The notes beneath the pieces were generated by a model. It did not search any database. It was not told the DNA's origin and saw nothing but the letters and a program-made list of their open reading frames with translations. The translations under genes and the position numbers were made by a program. Below, in pieces: positions 1-11,601 of a stretch of DNA of 64,000 nt. Each line of letters opens with the position of its first letter. Positions within the stretch are counted from its first letter, which is position 1. Origin of the DNA: Lingula anatina (lineage: Eukaryota; Brachiopoda; Lingulata; Lingulida; Lingulidae); the NCBI RefSeq assembly GCF_001039355.2, contig NW_019775450.1, positions 324,774 to 388,773 on the forward strand, written 5' to 3'.

Positions 1-2860
1 TAAAAAATAATTATAAACGTTTATATTATAGATGATGTTAATTTAGCTTTGTGTGAGCCCTGTAATGCTATAAAATATGCTACCTGGTTACTCCAAGCAG
101 AGCTTATTCAAAATTTAAAATGGCTGCAAAATTAAAAATGGTGGTAGAATAGCAGTTTATTTTATAATGGTATCTAGTGAAGTTTAATTGAGACAGATTA
201 ACTTATTAACAAATTAATAACAGATAACAGATTAACTTATGGTACAACTGCTTCAGACAGCCACTGCAGTGTCGCTTACTATTGAGAAATATTTATAATC
301 TAAAGAACAACATAAAACCACAATTCTGCTTTGTTCAATAATTGGAATACTGGAGAGAGGGAGTCACCCGAAAATTCATGTCAATGTTACCGCGCGAAAG
401 TAACATGTAAGATTAGTAAAACCATGGCAGAAACCCATTTAGCCATATGACAATTACTGGAGGTGGGACAGGATTAGCGCCGTAGAAACCTTGTAAGCGT
501 GGGGGTTCCGCTTTTATGGAACACAAACATGCTCAAATATTCTGAACATTTACTCGTTCAAAGTTCGGTATTCAAAACAATGAAATCTCTTATTGTTTCA
601 AGCAGTTTTATATACATGCAACAAGTGAACTTTCCTCCTACACGCCACTAAATAAGAACACGAGAACGTGTGAAACCATGAAGTACGTGACATTGATAGG
701 TAGTGCAGGTGCAGTATTGCTTATACGCTTCAGAAACTAAATACATAGGAATTTTTCTGTATATTTAACTGCAGCAATTTTTACAAACCTATTGATAGGC
801 CTGACTTACACTGTAAGCTATCAGTGTTAAGTAATTGTCAAGCCCCTTGGGACACATTGCTCATGTTTCATGTTGACTAGCGTCTGGTGGTGACAGACAC
901 AGTCTGCCCCCTGTGACAAATCTGGACAACGTGTACAATATTAATTGTACATGTACGCCATGGGACCTGTCGCTCAGTGCGAGGTTCTACTTTAAGGGCC
1001 TAATTCTCTTTAAAAAAATTGAAGGGTGTTGATATCATCTTTTATATCTTGAGAGGGTCCCAGCTGGGAAAGGGGGGGGGGTAGTCATCACAGTTCCTGG
1101 GATATAGAATACTCAGCTTTCATTCCATTTTTTAAATTGCGACGATGCGAATTTTGAGAAAAATATATTTGGCAAATAATTCCGCAGAGAAGATACCTTT
1201 TTGTCTGCTGAATGCGGTTTACAGGTAGTATGAGGGGCAGATCCAGGATTGTTCTTTTTTTTTTTAGGAATGACAGAATACGAAATCGACCCTCGGCCCC
1301 CTTGGGTGGGTTTCGGGGCCCATACGTGTTGCTCATTTAAAGACCAATGATACATATAGACGGACACAGAAAGTATATACTTTATAATTAACTTTCAACA
1401 ATTAAATCTATTACAACAGCCTTTAACATATTGTACTTTTTCACCAGTAAGGTTATTCTAAATAGTTGAACTATCTACGGAATTAAACCAAACGATATAC
1501 TTACAGCATCTGAGAAGAACACTCAGCGTAGTTCACAACTTGTATGATAATGGCGTACGAGAAGGCAAGTAAACATCAACCTCCGTGTCCAGTGTCTAAA
1601 CGCGACCCCCATTAATTAGACCAAGGGCCGTGACAGGACAGGGACGCAACAGACAATAGATCTTATATATATATTAGACCGTATTTTTTCAACAGACAGA
1701 CGACATGCAAGCAATTCACTGTATTCCCTTTACAATTAACTCAAGCAGCTGATATTTACTATTTTCTATTATATTTGATTATGACCAAACCCAACATTCC
1801 AATAAAATCTTAAGGTCGTTCCTCTGAAATATTTTATTTTCTTTGAAACTTATTTTTATTTGGTGGTGTGAAAAGTGGCAACCACCTCCTTGTACTCTCA
1901 TGTTTTTAATTAAATCAGACTGTTTCAGAATTTAAAATATTTCTTCCGAATTTCCTCTCTCATATTGATCTTACAGCAATATAAATTTGAAGATTTCTGA
2001 CAAATTTAAGAGATTTGTCATTTTTTCCCCGTGTTTCAGAATATTACACCACCTCAATGGATCGTATAAATTGAACCAACCTTTATGGAGATACAATTTT
2101 CTTACCCTCTACCAGGGCGACTGAAAGATTTTTCACGTCCCATGTGTCGTCCCAATGGAGCCGAGATTTAATGACTGACCCCCCGCAGGGACGACGTGTG
2201 GGGAGGCGTGTGAGAGGCGGAGAGACTATTAAAAGATGAGGGGGTTTTTCTTTCATGTACGACNAGGGGGGTTTTCTTTCATGTACGACCGCCATACTTA
2301 GACCCCAGGATTTGTAAAGCCTGGCTCAACTCGTGAATGCGATCTAAGAAGAGCCGACTAGCCCACTAATGGTCTCTCCGCTTCTGCATGTGCTTTAGAC
2401 TGATTAAATCACGGCTCCGAGGTTTGGGCTAGACCCCTGCAAGGACAGGCATGTGGAGGTCGGGAGACCATCAGCGGATTAGTCGGATATTCTTTCATGT
2501 AAGGTCCGCCATATTTGATCTGTAGATCCTTGGATCTTCTGTTCTGAATGGCCTAACAATCACACAGCAAATTTTGGCTTTCATCTTATGGAAGTATTGA
2601 ACCTAGTCTTTTATTTTTTTCTAGATAATTTACAATAAAAGCGTTGCTTCACTTTGATTTGCAAAATTTGCAATGTCTTCCAACCTCATTTTTGCCTCCT
2701 TTATTCCAAAATACTAAAAAAAAATGTTTACTTTTGTCACTTTCTGCACATGCATTGTTAAACACTGAACAACATTCAAGAAACTGATCAATGACAAGGA
2801 GAATCAAGTCCTTTTAATTACATTCATTTTTCTTTCAACATGCAGTCATAGAATAATGAA
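1..2860. other. gene-free stretch with repeat debris
   Basis: I see no open frame with recognisable protein content and no convincing exon on either strand. The stretch is AT-rich. Around 1215-1320 is a fragment resembling the ends of the CAG-GGGC-type short elements found elsewhere in the window (GGCAGATCCAGG). From about 2160 there is a repeat block, described separately. A single N at 2264 sits between two near-identical copies of a roughly 25-base sequence. Confidence 0.6.
2160..2515. repeat. inverted/direct repeat block, probable MITE remnant
   Basis: A segment near 2160 (GAGCCGAGATTTAATGACTG) reappears in inverted form near 2398-2420 (GACTGATTAAATCACGGCTC). A second segment (GCAGGGACGACGTGTGGGGAG) recurs directly near 2437. 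This mix of inverted and direct copies fits an old non-autonomous DNA transposon or two overlapping insertions. No target duplication was found. Confidence 0.4.
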
Positions 2861-2861
2861 A

Positions 2862-2867
2862 TTTATT
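2862..2867 (-). terminator. poly(A) signal AATAAA of the THAP/zinc-finger gene
   Basis: AATAAA on the minus strand, about 130 bases beyond the stop codon at 2999. It is the first perfect hexamer I noticed downstream of that gene. Placement is by motif only. Confidence 0.45.
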
Positions 2868-2998
2868 TTACCAGTTTAATCAATTACCCCATTCCTAAAT
2901 ATTTGACATATTTTAATAACTTTAAGTTACTTAAAGCTATAAATGTATTCTTAAAGGTCCAGCTCTAATCTAGATTTATGTACTAGTATTACCAGCCA

Positions 2999-5466
2999 TT
3001 ATACACCAGCATCTGCAAAAACATTTCTAAACATTGCAACAGGATATATTTCTTCAAGTTCAAGCCTCACTTCTGGAGCAATGTCATCGTTAAACTCCCT
3101 TTTGACTATGCCTTCTGTGTTAGATTCCCTCTGTTCCTTTGTCTCATGTGCTACATCTTCAACTTGAATTTCCTCTTTGAAAGACTGAACTGAAGCCTCA
3201 GTCCCATGTGGTTTTTCCTTTCCCAAAGAGTGAAGTGAATCCCCAGTGTGAATCAATTCATGGCGTTTACGCTGATCTTTTACAATAAAGCTCTTTTCAC
3301 AATACTGGCATTGGTATGGTGTTTCTCCACTGTGAGACCTTCCGTGCTGTATACATCTAGGTTTAAACTGAACACCCTTTTCACAGAATTTGCATTTGAA
3401 TGGTTTTCCTCTTCTGTGAATCATTTCATGTTGTGTACAGCTACTTCTGACACTAAAACTCATATCACAATACTGGCATTTGAAGGAGTTTTCTCCATGG
3501 TGAGTCCTTTCGTGTTGTATACAACTCAGTGCGATACTAAATCTCTTTTCACAATATTGGCATTTGAATGGGTTTTTTCTCGTTTGGTTCACTTCATGTT
3601 GCATATCACTCTGTTTAACATTAAACATCTTTTCAAAATACTGATATTTGAACGGTCTTGCTCCATGTTGGGTTATTATTTCAAGAGGCATGGTATATCT
3701 CTTCTGGACTATCATTTCAGAATCTATTGTATTGTGAATCTGAAAAAAAAAATAATATCAAAATTTTACATCATGTAAATGTATGTTGTTGCTAGACAAA
3801 TAAGCTGTATCAGAATTCTTACCATGATTGTTCCATCTGCATTACACACAAAAATGTTTGCAAAAATTTTGAGTGAATGCGTGTTTAGAATTAACAAATT
3901 TTCAAAAAATAAAATCTCTGTGCATGAGTTGACAGGTAATATGAACTTTAAACCAGTCTGGCTAAATTGAGCAATATGCCACAATACAGTGCAATACACT
4001 TGTATTAATTATTTATTTATTTATTTATTGCGGTTCAAGTACATTTTTTACAATGACTATGACCTAACAGTATACATTATATAATCATATAACTAAAATT
4101 ACAATAATAAACTATAAGTCCAGTCACAAGAAAACACAGAAAACGGTCATTCTCAACAAAATAAGGTGATAAAAAAGCAAAATATTTGACTAGATTATTG
4201 ATGTCATTGATATAACTAACACACTGGCGCTACTTCTAATATTGTCGGGTCGACAGCCATGTTGGCTTGTGGCTCTTCTTGACAATATTACAGGCCAAGA
4301 AAAGCCACTAACCAACTTGGCGTCTGACCCAATGATAAAGAAAATGTGCAAATTTGTTAAGTTTTTAACTTTTATCAAGGCTATAATTATTTTGTAATAT
4401 ATTTCGCTCTCATATCAGCCAATTTTGTTTAGAATGACAGTTTCCGGTGTTTTCTTGTGACTGGACTTGTTTTTTCAAGCGTATTGCACTGTATGGCGGC
4501 GTATTGCACAATTTAGCCAGACCCACTTTAGACCAAAGGCTTTAGGCGCTCGCTAGCAGTGCAATCTAAAAGAGATATACGCAATTGATTACTACTTGAT
4601 CATTTATAAATTCAAATTTTTGAAGATAGATACACAAAAGAAGATGAATTATCTATGTGGTTATCATTTATAAACCAACAAAATACAACAAAACTCTATG
4701 TTTACAGTAAAGAATTTGAAGCAGAGCAGCTAACATAGTTTTTCACACATTCCTACCCATCGTGTCAGCTGAACGTTCTTAATTCCCACTGACAAGATAA
4801 AGTAACCTAACATTTGCAGGTGTGACAGCTGACATATTTTTTCACACCTGTGCAGTTTACCTGTGTCATTCTGGAAAAGCCAGGTATGTGGACAAAAGGG
4901 CAAAGATATTGGATTGATAGTACCGGCCACTACATTTCACACCTCTACAACTTACCTCACTACTTCCGCAGCTGTATTTCATTGTAAAAATTTGACACTA
5001 CTATCATGTTAACATATTCAAGTTTTCACCCACAGGACCAAATAATTCGACAACGTACCTCTGCTACGAACTGTTTTTGGGCTCTAGCAGCTGCTCTCTT
5101 CTTCCTTTCGACGACCGCATCATGCACACGTCCTGCAGGTAAGTCTCTCGTCGGCAGCGCTCTGGCATTTACTGTTGCATTTTGGTACTCCGAAAAATCG
5201 AATATACTGGGTACAGCATCATCTCTTAGTTTTCTTCGTGCTTTTCCACCACACAATTCAGCTTGCAGGTCACGTAAGAAGCATTCGGGCTCGAAGTGTT
5301 CACTACAAACCCTTGCGTGTTTTGACACTGAGCTTGGATTTTTGAACTTCAGAGAATTGAGCCAAAGTTTACGTTTTGCGGCATTTGCAGGCAGGACAAA
5401 ATAGCAGATGTCTTTCTTTTCGTAACCAACATTACGGCACCCGGGTGCAACACAACTTTGCGGCAT
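2999..5466 (-). CDS. THAP domain and C2H2 zinc-finger protein
   Basis: Two exons on the minus strand, 5466-5059 and 3739-2999, give 382 codons. The donor is AG|GTACGT, the acceptor has a poly-T tract before CAG, and both boundaries are phase 0, so the frames join cleanly. Exon 1 begins with a THAP DNA-binding domain: the C2CH ligands are C5, C10, C54 and H57, with conserved P26, W35 and F58 and an AVPSIF box at 84-89, ending in a basic stretch. Exon 2 carries five finger units. The first is degenerate, with both cysteines replaced by aromatic residues. The next four have C-X2-C and H-X3-H ligands. An acidic C-terminal tail of about 70 residues follows. THAP domains are zinc-dependent DNA binders often taken from P-element transposases; a nuclear regulatory role is inferred. 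It remains possible that these are two genes or that further exons lie in the 1.3 kb intron. Confidence 0.72.
3949..4531. repeat. nested fold-back (long inverted repeat) element in the THAP gene intron
   Basis: Two nested pairs of arms. Outer arms at about 3949-4002 and 4476-4531 are inverted copies with some mismatches (both contain GTATTGCACTGTAT). Inner arms at about 4117-4163 and 4421-4468 are also inverted copies (AGTCCAGTCACAAGAAAACA and its complement). Between the left arms is a run of ATTT repeats followed by sequence that looks like the 3' tail of a LINE in minus orientation. A fold-back DNA transposon that took another insertion is the simplest reading. Confidence 0.6.
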
Positions 5467-6299
5467 TTTGTTTCACTGACACCTGGATGTTTAGTCACCT
5501 ACAGTATCTACATATACTGTCGGAAGCTACTCCGCTGGTTACGTCACTAGAAACTGACAAATCAGAATTTCCTCATCTAAATCTCCTGTTTTCTCTCTAA
5601 AACTTAAAAAGAACAATTTTTGACGTTGATTTAAAGTTTTATATTGTAAAAAAGAATAAAAGCAGCGAACGTTCTTCAGTGTTCCTAGAGCAAGTGATCC
5701 TTTAAAACAGCGGCGTTTGAAAATTTTCAACAACGACCGGTGGATGGCTTCACCCCTGTGTAAGTCCTTTTGTGTATTACCCAGTTGTTTCTGTTGGTAA
5801 ATCTATCACAAAACCTGCATTTGCATTGTTGATCTCCAGTACGTGTATGGAATTCTCTGTACGTCTACTCCTGGCTCCACGGTCATACTCCCACGCCGGA
5901 AGTACACGACCCCTTTTTCGCGTGTCGTAATCAAAACAAGTGGCGACCAATGTCGGCGGCACATTCGGCTATCACTTTGATTGGGTATAAACCTACAACC
6001 TATGATGGACCTCGGCGTTAGGCTCTTAGGCAATAACGTGGGTGTGCGATTGGCAGCTGGTAAACGATTGTCTTTTTTATGTGAGGCTTGTCTTGCAGTA
6101 TTATCTTTTGGGTGTTAGGTGTATCGTTGTTTTCATTTTCAAATTGCGGCGAAATTTTGCTGTGCTGTGTATTATTTCCTTGCCAGTGCTTGTGTTGAGA
6201 GGAGTTTTAAGAGAGAAACACATCGGTTAGGTAGTATTTTCGGTTAAGGGTTTATGCTTTAGAGCCACTTCTCGTACAGCGAGCTATTTGCGTATACTC

Positions 6300-6427
6300 A
6301 TGTAGCGATTTGGGGTGAGTGCAGAAAAATCACCAGCCAGACCAGGAATCGAACCCGGGACCCCTCGCTTACAGGGCGAGTGCTCTTACCTACAGAGCTA
6401 CCCGGCCGGTTCTACCTGCCCCTGGCA
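6300..6427 (-). mobile_element. tRNA-derived SINE head (tRNA-Thr-like, anticodon TGT)
   Basis: Read on the minus strand, 6407 to 6335 folds as a 73-base cloverleaf. The acceptor stem pairs GGCCGGG with TCTGGCT, using some G-U pairs. There is a D arm, an anticodon stem CTCGC/GCGAG around a seven-base loop with TGT, and a T arm CCGGG-TTCGATT-CCTGG. Box A and box B promoter elements are present. The sequence runs on past the acceptor without CCA, as a SINE body does, and the 5' side meets an assembly gap. A free-standing tRNA gene cannot be excluded, but SINE is preferred. Confidence 0.6.
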
Positions 6428-6690
6428 NNNNNNNNNNNNNNNNNNNNNNNNNNNNNNNNNNNNNNNNNNNNNNNNNNNNNNNNNNNNNNNNNNNNNNNNN
6501 NNNNNNNNNNNNNNNNNNNNNNNNNNNNNNNNNNNNNNNNNNNNNNNNNNNNNNNNNNNNNNNNNNNNNNNNNNNNNNNNNNNNNNNNNNNNNNNNNNNN
6601 NNNNNNNNNNNNNNNNNNNNNNNNNNNNNNNNNNNNNNNNNNNNNNNNNNNNNNNNNNNNNNNNNNNNNNNNNNNNNNNNNNNNNNNNNN
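6428..6690. other. assembly gap (263 N)
   Basis: A run of unknown bases between the SINE head and a C homopolymer. It lies in the likely promoter region of the XPG gene, so promoter elements and any 5' untranslated exon of that gene may be hidden here. Confidence 0.99.
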
Positions 6691-6928
6691 CAAACCCCCC
6701 CCCCCCCCCCCCCTTCACATTTATCTACTTCTATTCCAGACTGGTATCATATTTATAAAAATAATTCTGGTTGGGAGTTCAACCCCTTCTTTTTAATCCA
6801 CATCTATTCAAGCCTGGTATGATATTTATAAAAAATAACTCTGGCTTAAGAGTTTAATCCCCTTCACTTTCATCCACTTGTCTTCCAGACTGATATGGTG
6901 TAGTATACAATATCAACAGTGTTCTGGT

Positions 6929-9900
6929 ATGGGAGTGCAAGGCCTGTGGCAGTTACTACAGACTGCAGGGAGACCTGTGACACTAGAGTCTCTGGAGGGA
7001 CAGGTCCTAGCAGTGGGTATCCTTGAAAATTAACACAGGGATATATGGTGATACTTTAAGTTATAAAACTTTGCATAGGTTAATTAACTGATATCTCATT
7101 TATGATTGTGAACAAACAGAAATTTTGAAAGTTGTTCAGTATTTGGTATACATGAGAACGTTGATCCTGAATATCTAAAGCAGATGTCATTTTTGTACTT
7201 ATTTATATTCTTTTCTGCACATTTTGTTTTATCTGTAATTTAATTAATGAATGTATTGATAGATTTATCTTCTGCAGCAGTATGACCAGACTACCCAATT
7301 TTTTATTTTAAATCCACAAGTCCTAACAACAACAACAACATCAATAATAATAATAATAATAATAATAGATATTAAACATGTTCCATAGGCTAAGTAATAA
7401 AGTTAAAGTAACAATTATCATGATCATTATGATAATTGTATAAAAAGCAATAGTAGCAGTACCATTAGGTGCCTTGACTGCAGTCCACAGATGTGAGTAT
7501 TTGGTTAAACCAGAGTGTGAAGGGGATGAGGGACAAACATGGCAGTCCTCTCCCTAACGCCCACCTCATCACGCTCTTCAACAGGATCTGTAAGCTGCTC
7601 TACTACAGGATAAAGCCTGTCTTTGTGTTTGATGGGGGTGTGCCTGCCCTGAAGAAGCAAACCCTGGTAAGTGATATATATATATGAATTCTGAAATTTA
7701 TCCTGAATGGTAAAAAAGTGAAATAAATAAAAGCCTATTCAGCCATTGTATATTATGTAATTTGAAATACATAAAACAGAAGTGCCACTTATCTTATGAG
7801 TTGAAGTAACTGTCAGATTTATATTTTCTTTATAGAATGTGACCTTTAAATGACATGACTTGAGATGTTTGAAATATTAAAAATTGAAAAAAAAAAAAAA
7901 ATCAAAATTTTATCCCCAGGCTGCCAGGAGACAAAGAAAAGAACAGGCAGAAAAAGAAACTGGGAAAACATCACAAAAAATCCTCACAAATTTCCTGAAG
8001 AGACAAGCAGTTCAGGCAGCTATAGGGAAGGGAGGAGAGAAAGCCACTGTGCCAGAAATCCCTGCTAAGCCTTCCACTTCAAAAGAAGCTGACATGTACC
8101 AATTGCCACCTTTACCTGAACAAGACAGGTAGATTTTTATGGACCCATCAAGCAAAATTGGCCCAATACTAATTTCAAGTTAATTTTCTCAGGCTAAATA
8201 ATGTGTGTGAAGTGAATTTTTGCTGATTTAACATAATATTGTTACATTTAGTGATATATTACCCCCCATGTTTTTTACATTATTTTGACATGTGTTTTAG
8301 TTCAGAAGCAGTAGAAGAAGAAGAACCTGATCCATGGGAAGAAAGGATGCTTCAGAGGGACATAATAATGGTGAGTGCCTACCTCTGAGGCCGTATTCAC
8401 AACTAAAGTTGATCCATGAACTAACTGATCCAAGGACCAAATATGGCTGACACACTTGAAAGTAGTCGCATAATCCCCTTATAGGCAGTAAATAGATTCC
8501 CCGTGAATATTGAGAGGTAACCTTTGAAGCGAGTCTGCCATATTTGATTCCTGGATCCACAGATCAACTTTGGTTGTAAATGAGTAACAAAATAAAGATG
8601 ATCAGTGCCTTCCTTTATAAATTTGAAGTCTTGTTTCTGTTAAGTTCAGGCTATATTGTTAATAGCAGTTGTGAAATCTGCTGGATTGAAGATCAGTTAT
8701 CATCTGCATTTTTTAATTAATATTCATCATTACAGAGTGAATATCAAGACTTTGGTAATGTTGACATTGACAGTGAGGAGTTCAGAAGTTTTCCTCCTGA
8801 AGTCCAACACGAGATACTGACAGAGATTAAAGAGACTAAGAAAAGAGTGGGTTGGTCACAGTTTGATGAATTACCACAGGTAAGTAGTGGAAGTCTGTGA
8901 AAAAAAGTTTTTAGTCTGTTTCCCTAAAGAGGCCCACAGTTTGATGAACTATTAAAAGTTTTTGAAAAGTTTCTCATTCCGATTCTGAGTTCTCATAACA
9001 ATATTATATTATTGTAAGTGTCCTGATTGTACCTGGAAAGTAATATCAGTTTGTATTATTATAAATTGTAAATTTTGTTATGTCTCTGTCTAATTATTTA
9101 GATGCTTGTAGTCACATTCCATGGCAGTCAGACATCAGAAAATGTCAGATTGACATCGGAATATATCTGTATCTCACAAATGTAATTAGTTTCTGACAGA
9201 AGAAAATTTGTGATATATCGTCAACAATCAGATGAACTTATTTCAACTTTGTACAGTGTCAACCATACATTTCTCTTTTTGCATAACGCTTAGGACTCTG
9301 ATCAGTTCTCTGGCTTCCAAATCGCTAAAATTGTCCGTCAGAACAAGCTGTCACAACGCATCGAAGATGTCCGCAAAGAAATGAACCATCAGGCACTGGG
9401 CAGTATGGGTCCCAGCCTGACCCAAGGTCACCCTGTGACCCAAATCACCTCACATCGCATTGTATCCGAGGACACGTCTCATGCCATTCTCATTAAAGGA
9501 TTATCAAATCAGAAACCATCTGCTGAGACTGCTGGGACTTCTTCTTCCAATATGGCGGATGTTTACAGTGTCGATGACTTTGGTACTCTATCAGATGAGT
9601 CCGATTTCGAGGAAGAACCTTTAATGCTCCAGCTGAAAAAGAAAACTGAAATTTTGGGCAAAACTGAGCAGAAAGTTTCACTGATTGATTTAACAAAGAA
9701 AGTAGAAACCAAAGAGGAGTGCATTGTGATTGATGATGAGGGAGACATGCCAATTCCTTATAATACTGGCTCAGGGAGAAGGACTGCAGAAAAAAACTCT
9801 ACAGTGGAAGCAATTCAGTCCTCTGCTTTGGTGGATCTCACATCAAGCACTTCTCTTTCAGACAGCACACTTTCCAATAAAAACACCAGGAATAATGATC

Positions 9901-11559
9901 TTTTTCTGGACCAAAGTGAAGCAAATGAAACAGAATCTATCAGCATAAATGAACCAGTAAAACAAAGTAACAATATGACAGTAGATAATAACCTATCAGA
10001 AAAACATGTGAAAGTTAAAGATGGAAAAGAACAATCTGAAAGGGAGATCATTGGGCCAGTTCACAAAACCAGAAACGACTCTGTTGAGTCAGACTGTGTT
10101 GATTTAACTGTGAACAATAGTAATGCTGATGAAAATGGTGGTAATAGAATTTTGGAGAAACATCATGAGGTGTCTACACGTGTGAAATCTACTTGTGATT
10201 CTGAGAAAAGAGTTACTGTTACAGCACAGGGAGAAGCAGTTTTTAGGACTGAAGAGGGAGGGTTTATTTTGGTTGATGAAGAAAAGGAAGACAAGAAAAG
10301 TAAAGGTGCTCATTTCCAAGATACCATAGTTCAGTCACAGACTGTATTCCCTGATCAATTAGTTAATGAATATGACAACAAAGGTGAAGCCTCAAAGACC
10401 TTGGCTCATAATTCAGAACTCAATCAAAAGGTCCAGTTTAAGGATCAGCCTGTCTTGGATAACACCCCTGGTGCCAGTTTCACTGGTCCCAGTACTGGGA
10501 CAAGGACTGTGCCAAATTCAACAATAAATGCCACAGAGTCTGGAAAATCAATAAATGGCGTCTCCTCTGAAGTGATTACAGAAGCCTCTGAAGATAATGA
10601 CACCTCTGCTGATGCCAAATTTAAAACTGAAAAGAAAAGAAAACATGATAATGGCGATGGTGATGCTCCCATTTCAAGCATGCCAGAAAAGAAGATGAAA
10701 GTTGAAAGCTGTCTGTCAGGTACAGTGGAATTACATACCTGGGTTTACTAGCACTATAAATTTTACCCATATGCTGAACATTTTCCGATTTTTCATGAGC
10801 AAAGGTATATTGGTGAAAAAAGATAAATTGTTAATTTTGAGGTGTTTATGAATTCCAAGAGACTTTTAAATGTGCCTTCAGTGCAAGATTGAAATGTTGA
10901 TGCACATGAGCTATATCCGTTTTATTTTAATGAACTGATTTTTATTTTGTTTTTATTCAAAGATGACAAGATAGATACAATAGCAATAACAATTGACCCC
11001 AGTGCAGCGCCCCCTGGTGAGGATGACCTGTTTCCTGCGAGTATATTTACAGCAGTAAAGACACCAGCACCAACATTTCAATCAACTGAAAGGGAAGTAG
11101 AAGACTGGAAAATAAGGGAAGAGCACTTAGATAGGGTGAATGCAAATCGGGCCTCTCAATTTTCGCAGGTATTGGTAAAGGCAGTTAAAAGGAAAAAAAC
11201 TGGAGCTAAGCATTAGTCCATATTTTTAGAGCAAGAAAAGGACTGGAATATGTTTATAATGTATTATATAAGAAATCATTATATTGGCATGATATATATC
11301 GGTGCTTTTATAATGCAAATACTGAGTTTTACTCATAATAAAAATGATAACAATTTTAGGTATTATTATTATAATTATTTTATTATTTTTTTATTAATGG
11401 ATAGGCTGAGTTGGAAGATTTGGACCAAGAGCTTATATTTGAAGAGAGAAATCTGAGGAAGACCAAAGGACAGCAGGAGAGACTGGCAGCCACAGTGACA
11501 GAGAAGATGCAGGCAGAGGCACAGGTGATTGTTGGCTACTTAGATGATCACTAGTGTGC

Positions 11560-11601
<42 letters not shown>

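Noticed and set aside
3248-3778. A 176-codon plus-strand frame opposite the zinc-finger exon
   Set aside because: It is the antisense shadow of the C2H2 array; its periodicity follows the finger repeats.
6335-6407. A functional tRNA-Thr gene
   Set aside because: The cloverleaf is good, but the sequence continues as a SINE-like body and the acceptor stem relies on G-U pairs. A SINE is more likely.
6398-6822. Open frames across the N run
   Set aside because: They consist of unknown bases plus a C homopolymer and carry no protein information.
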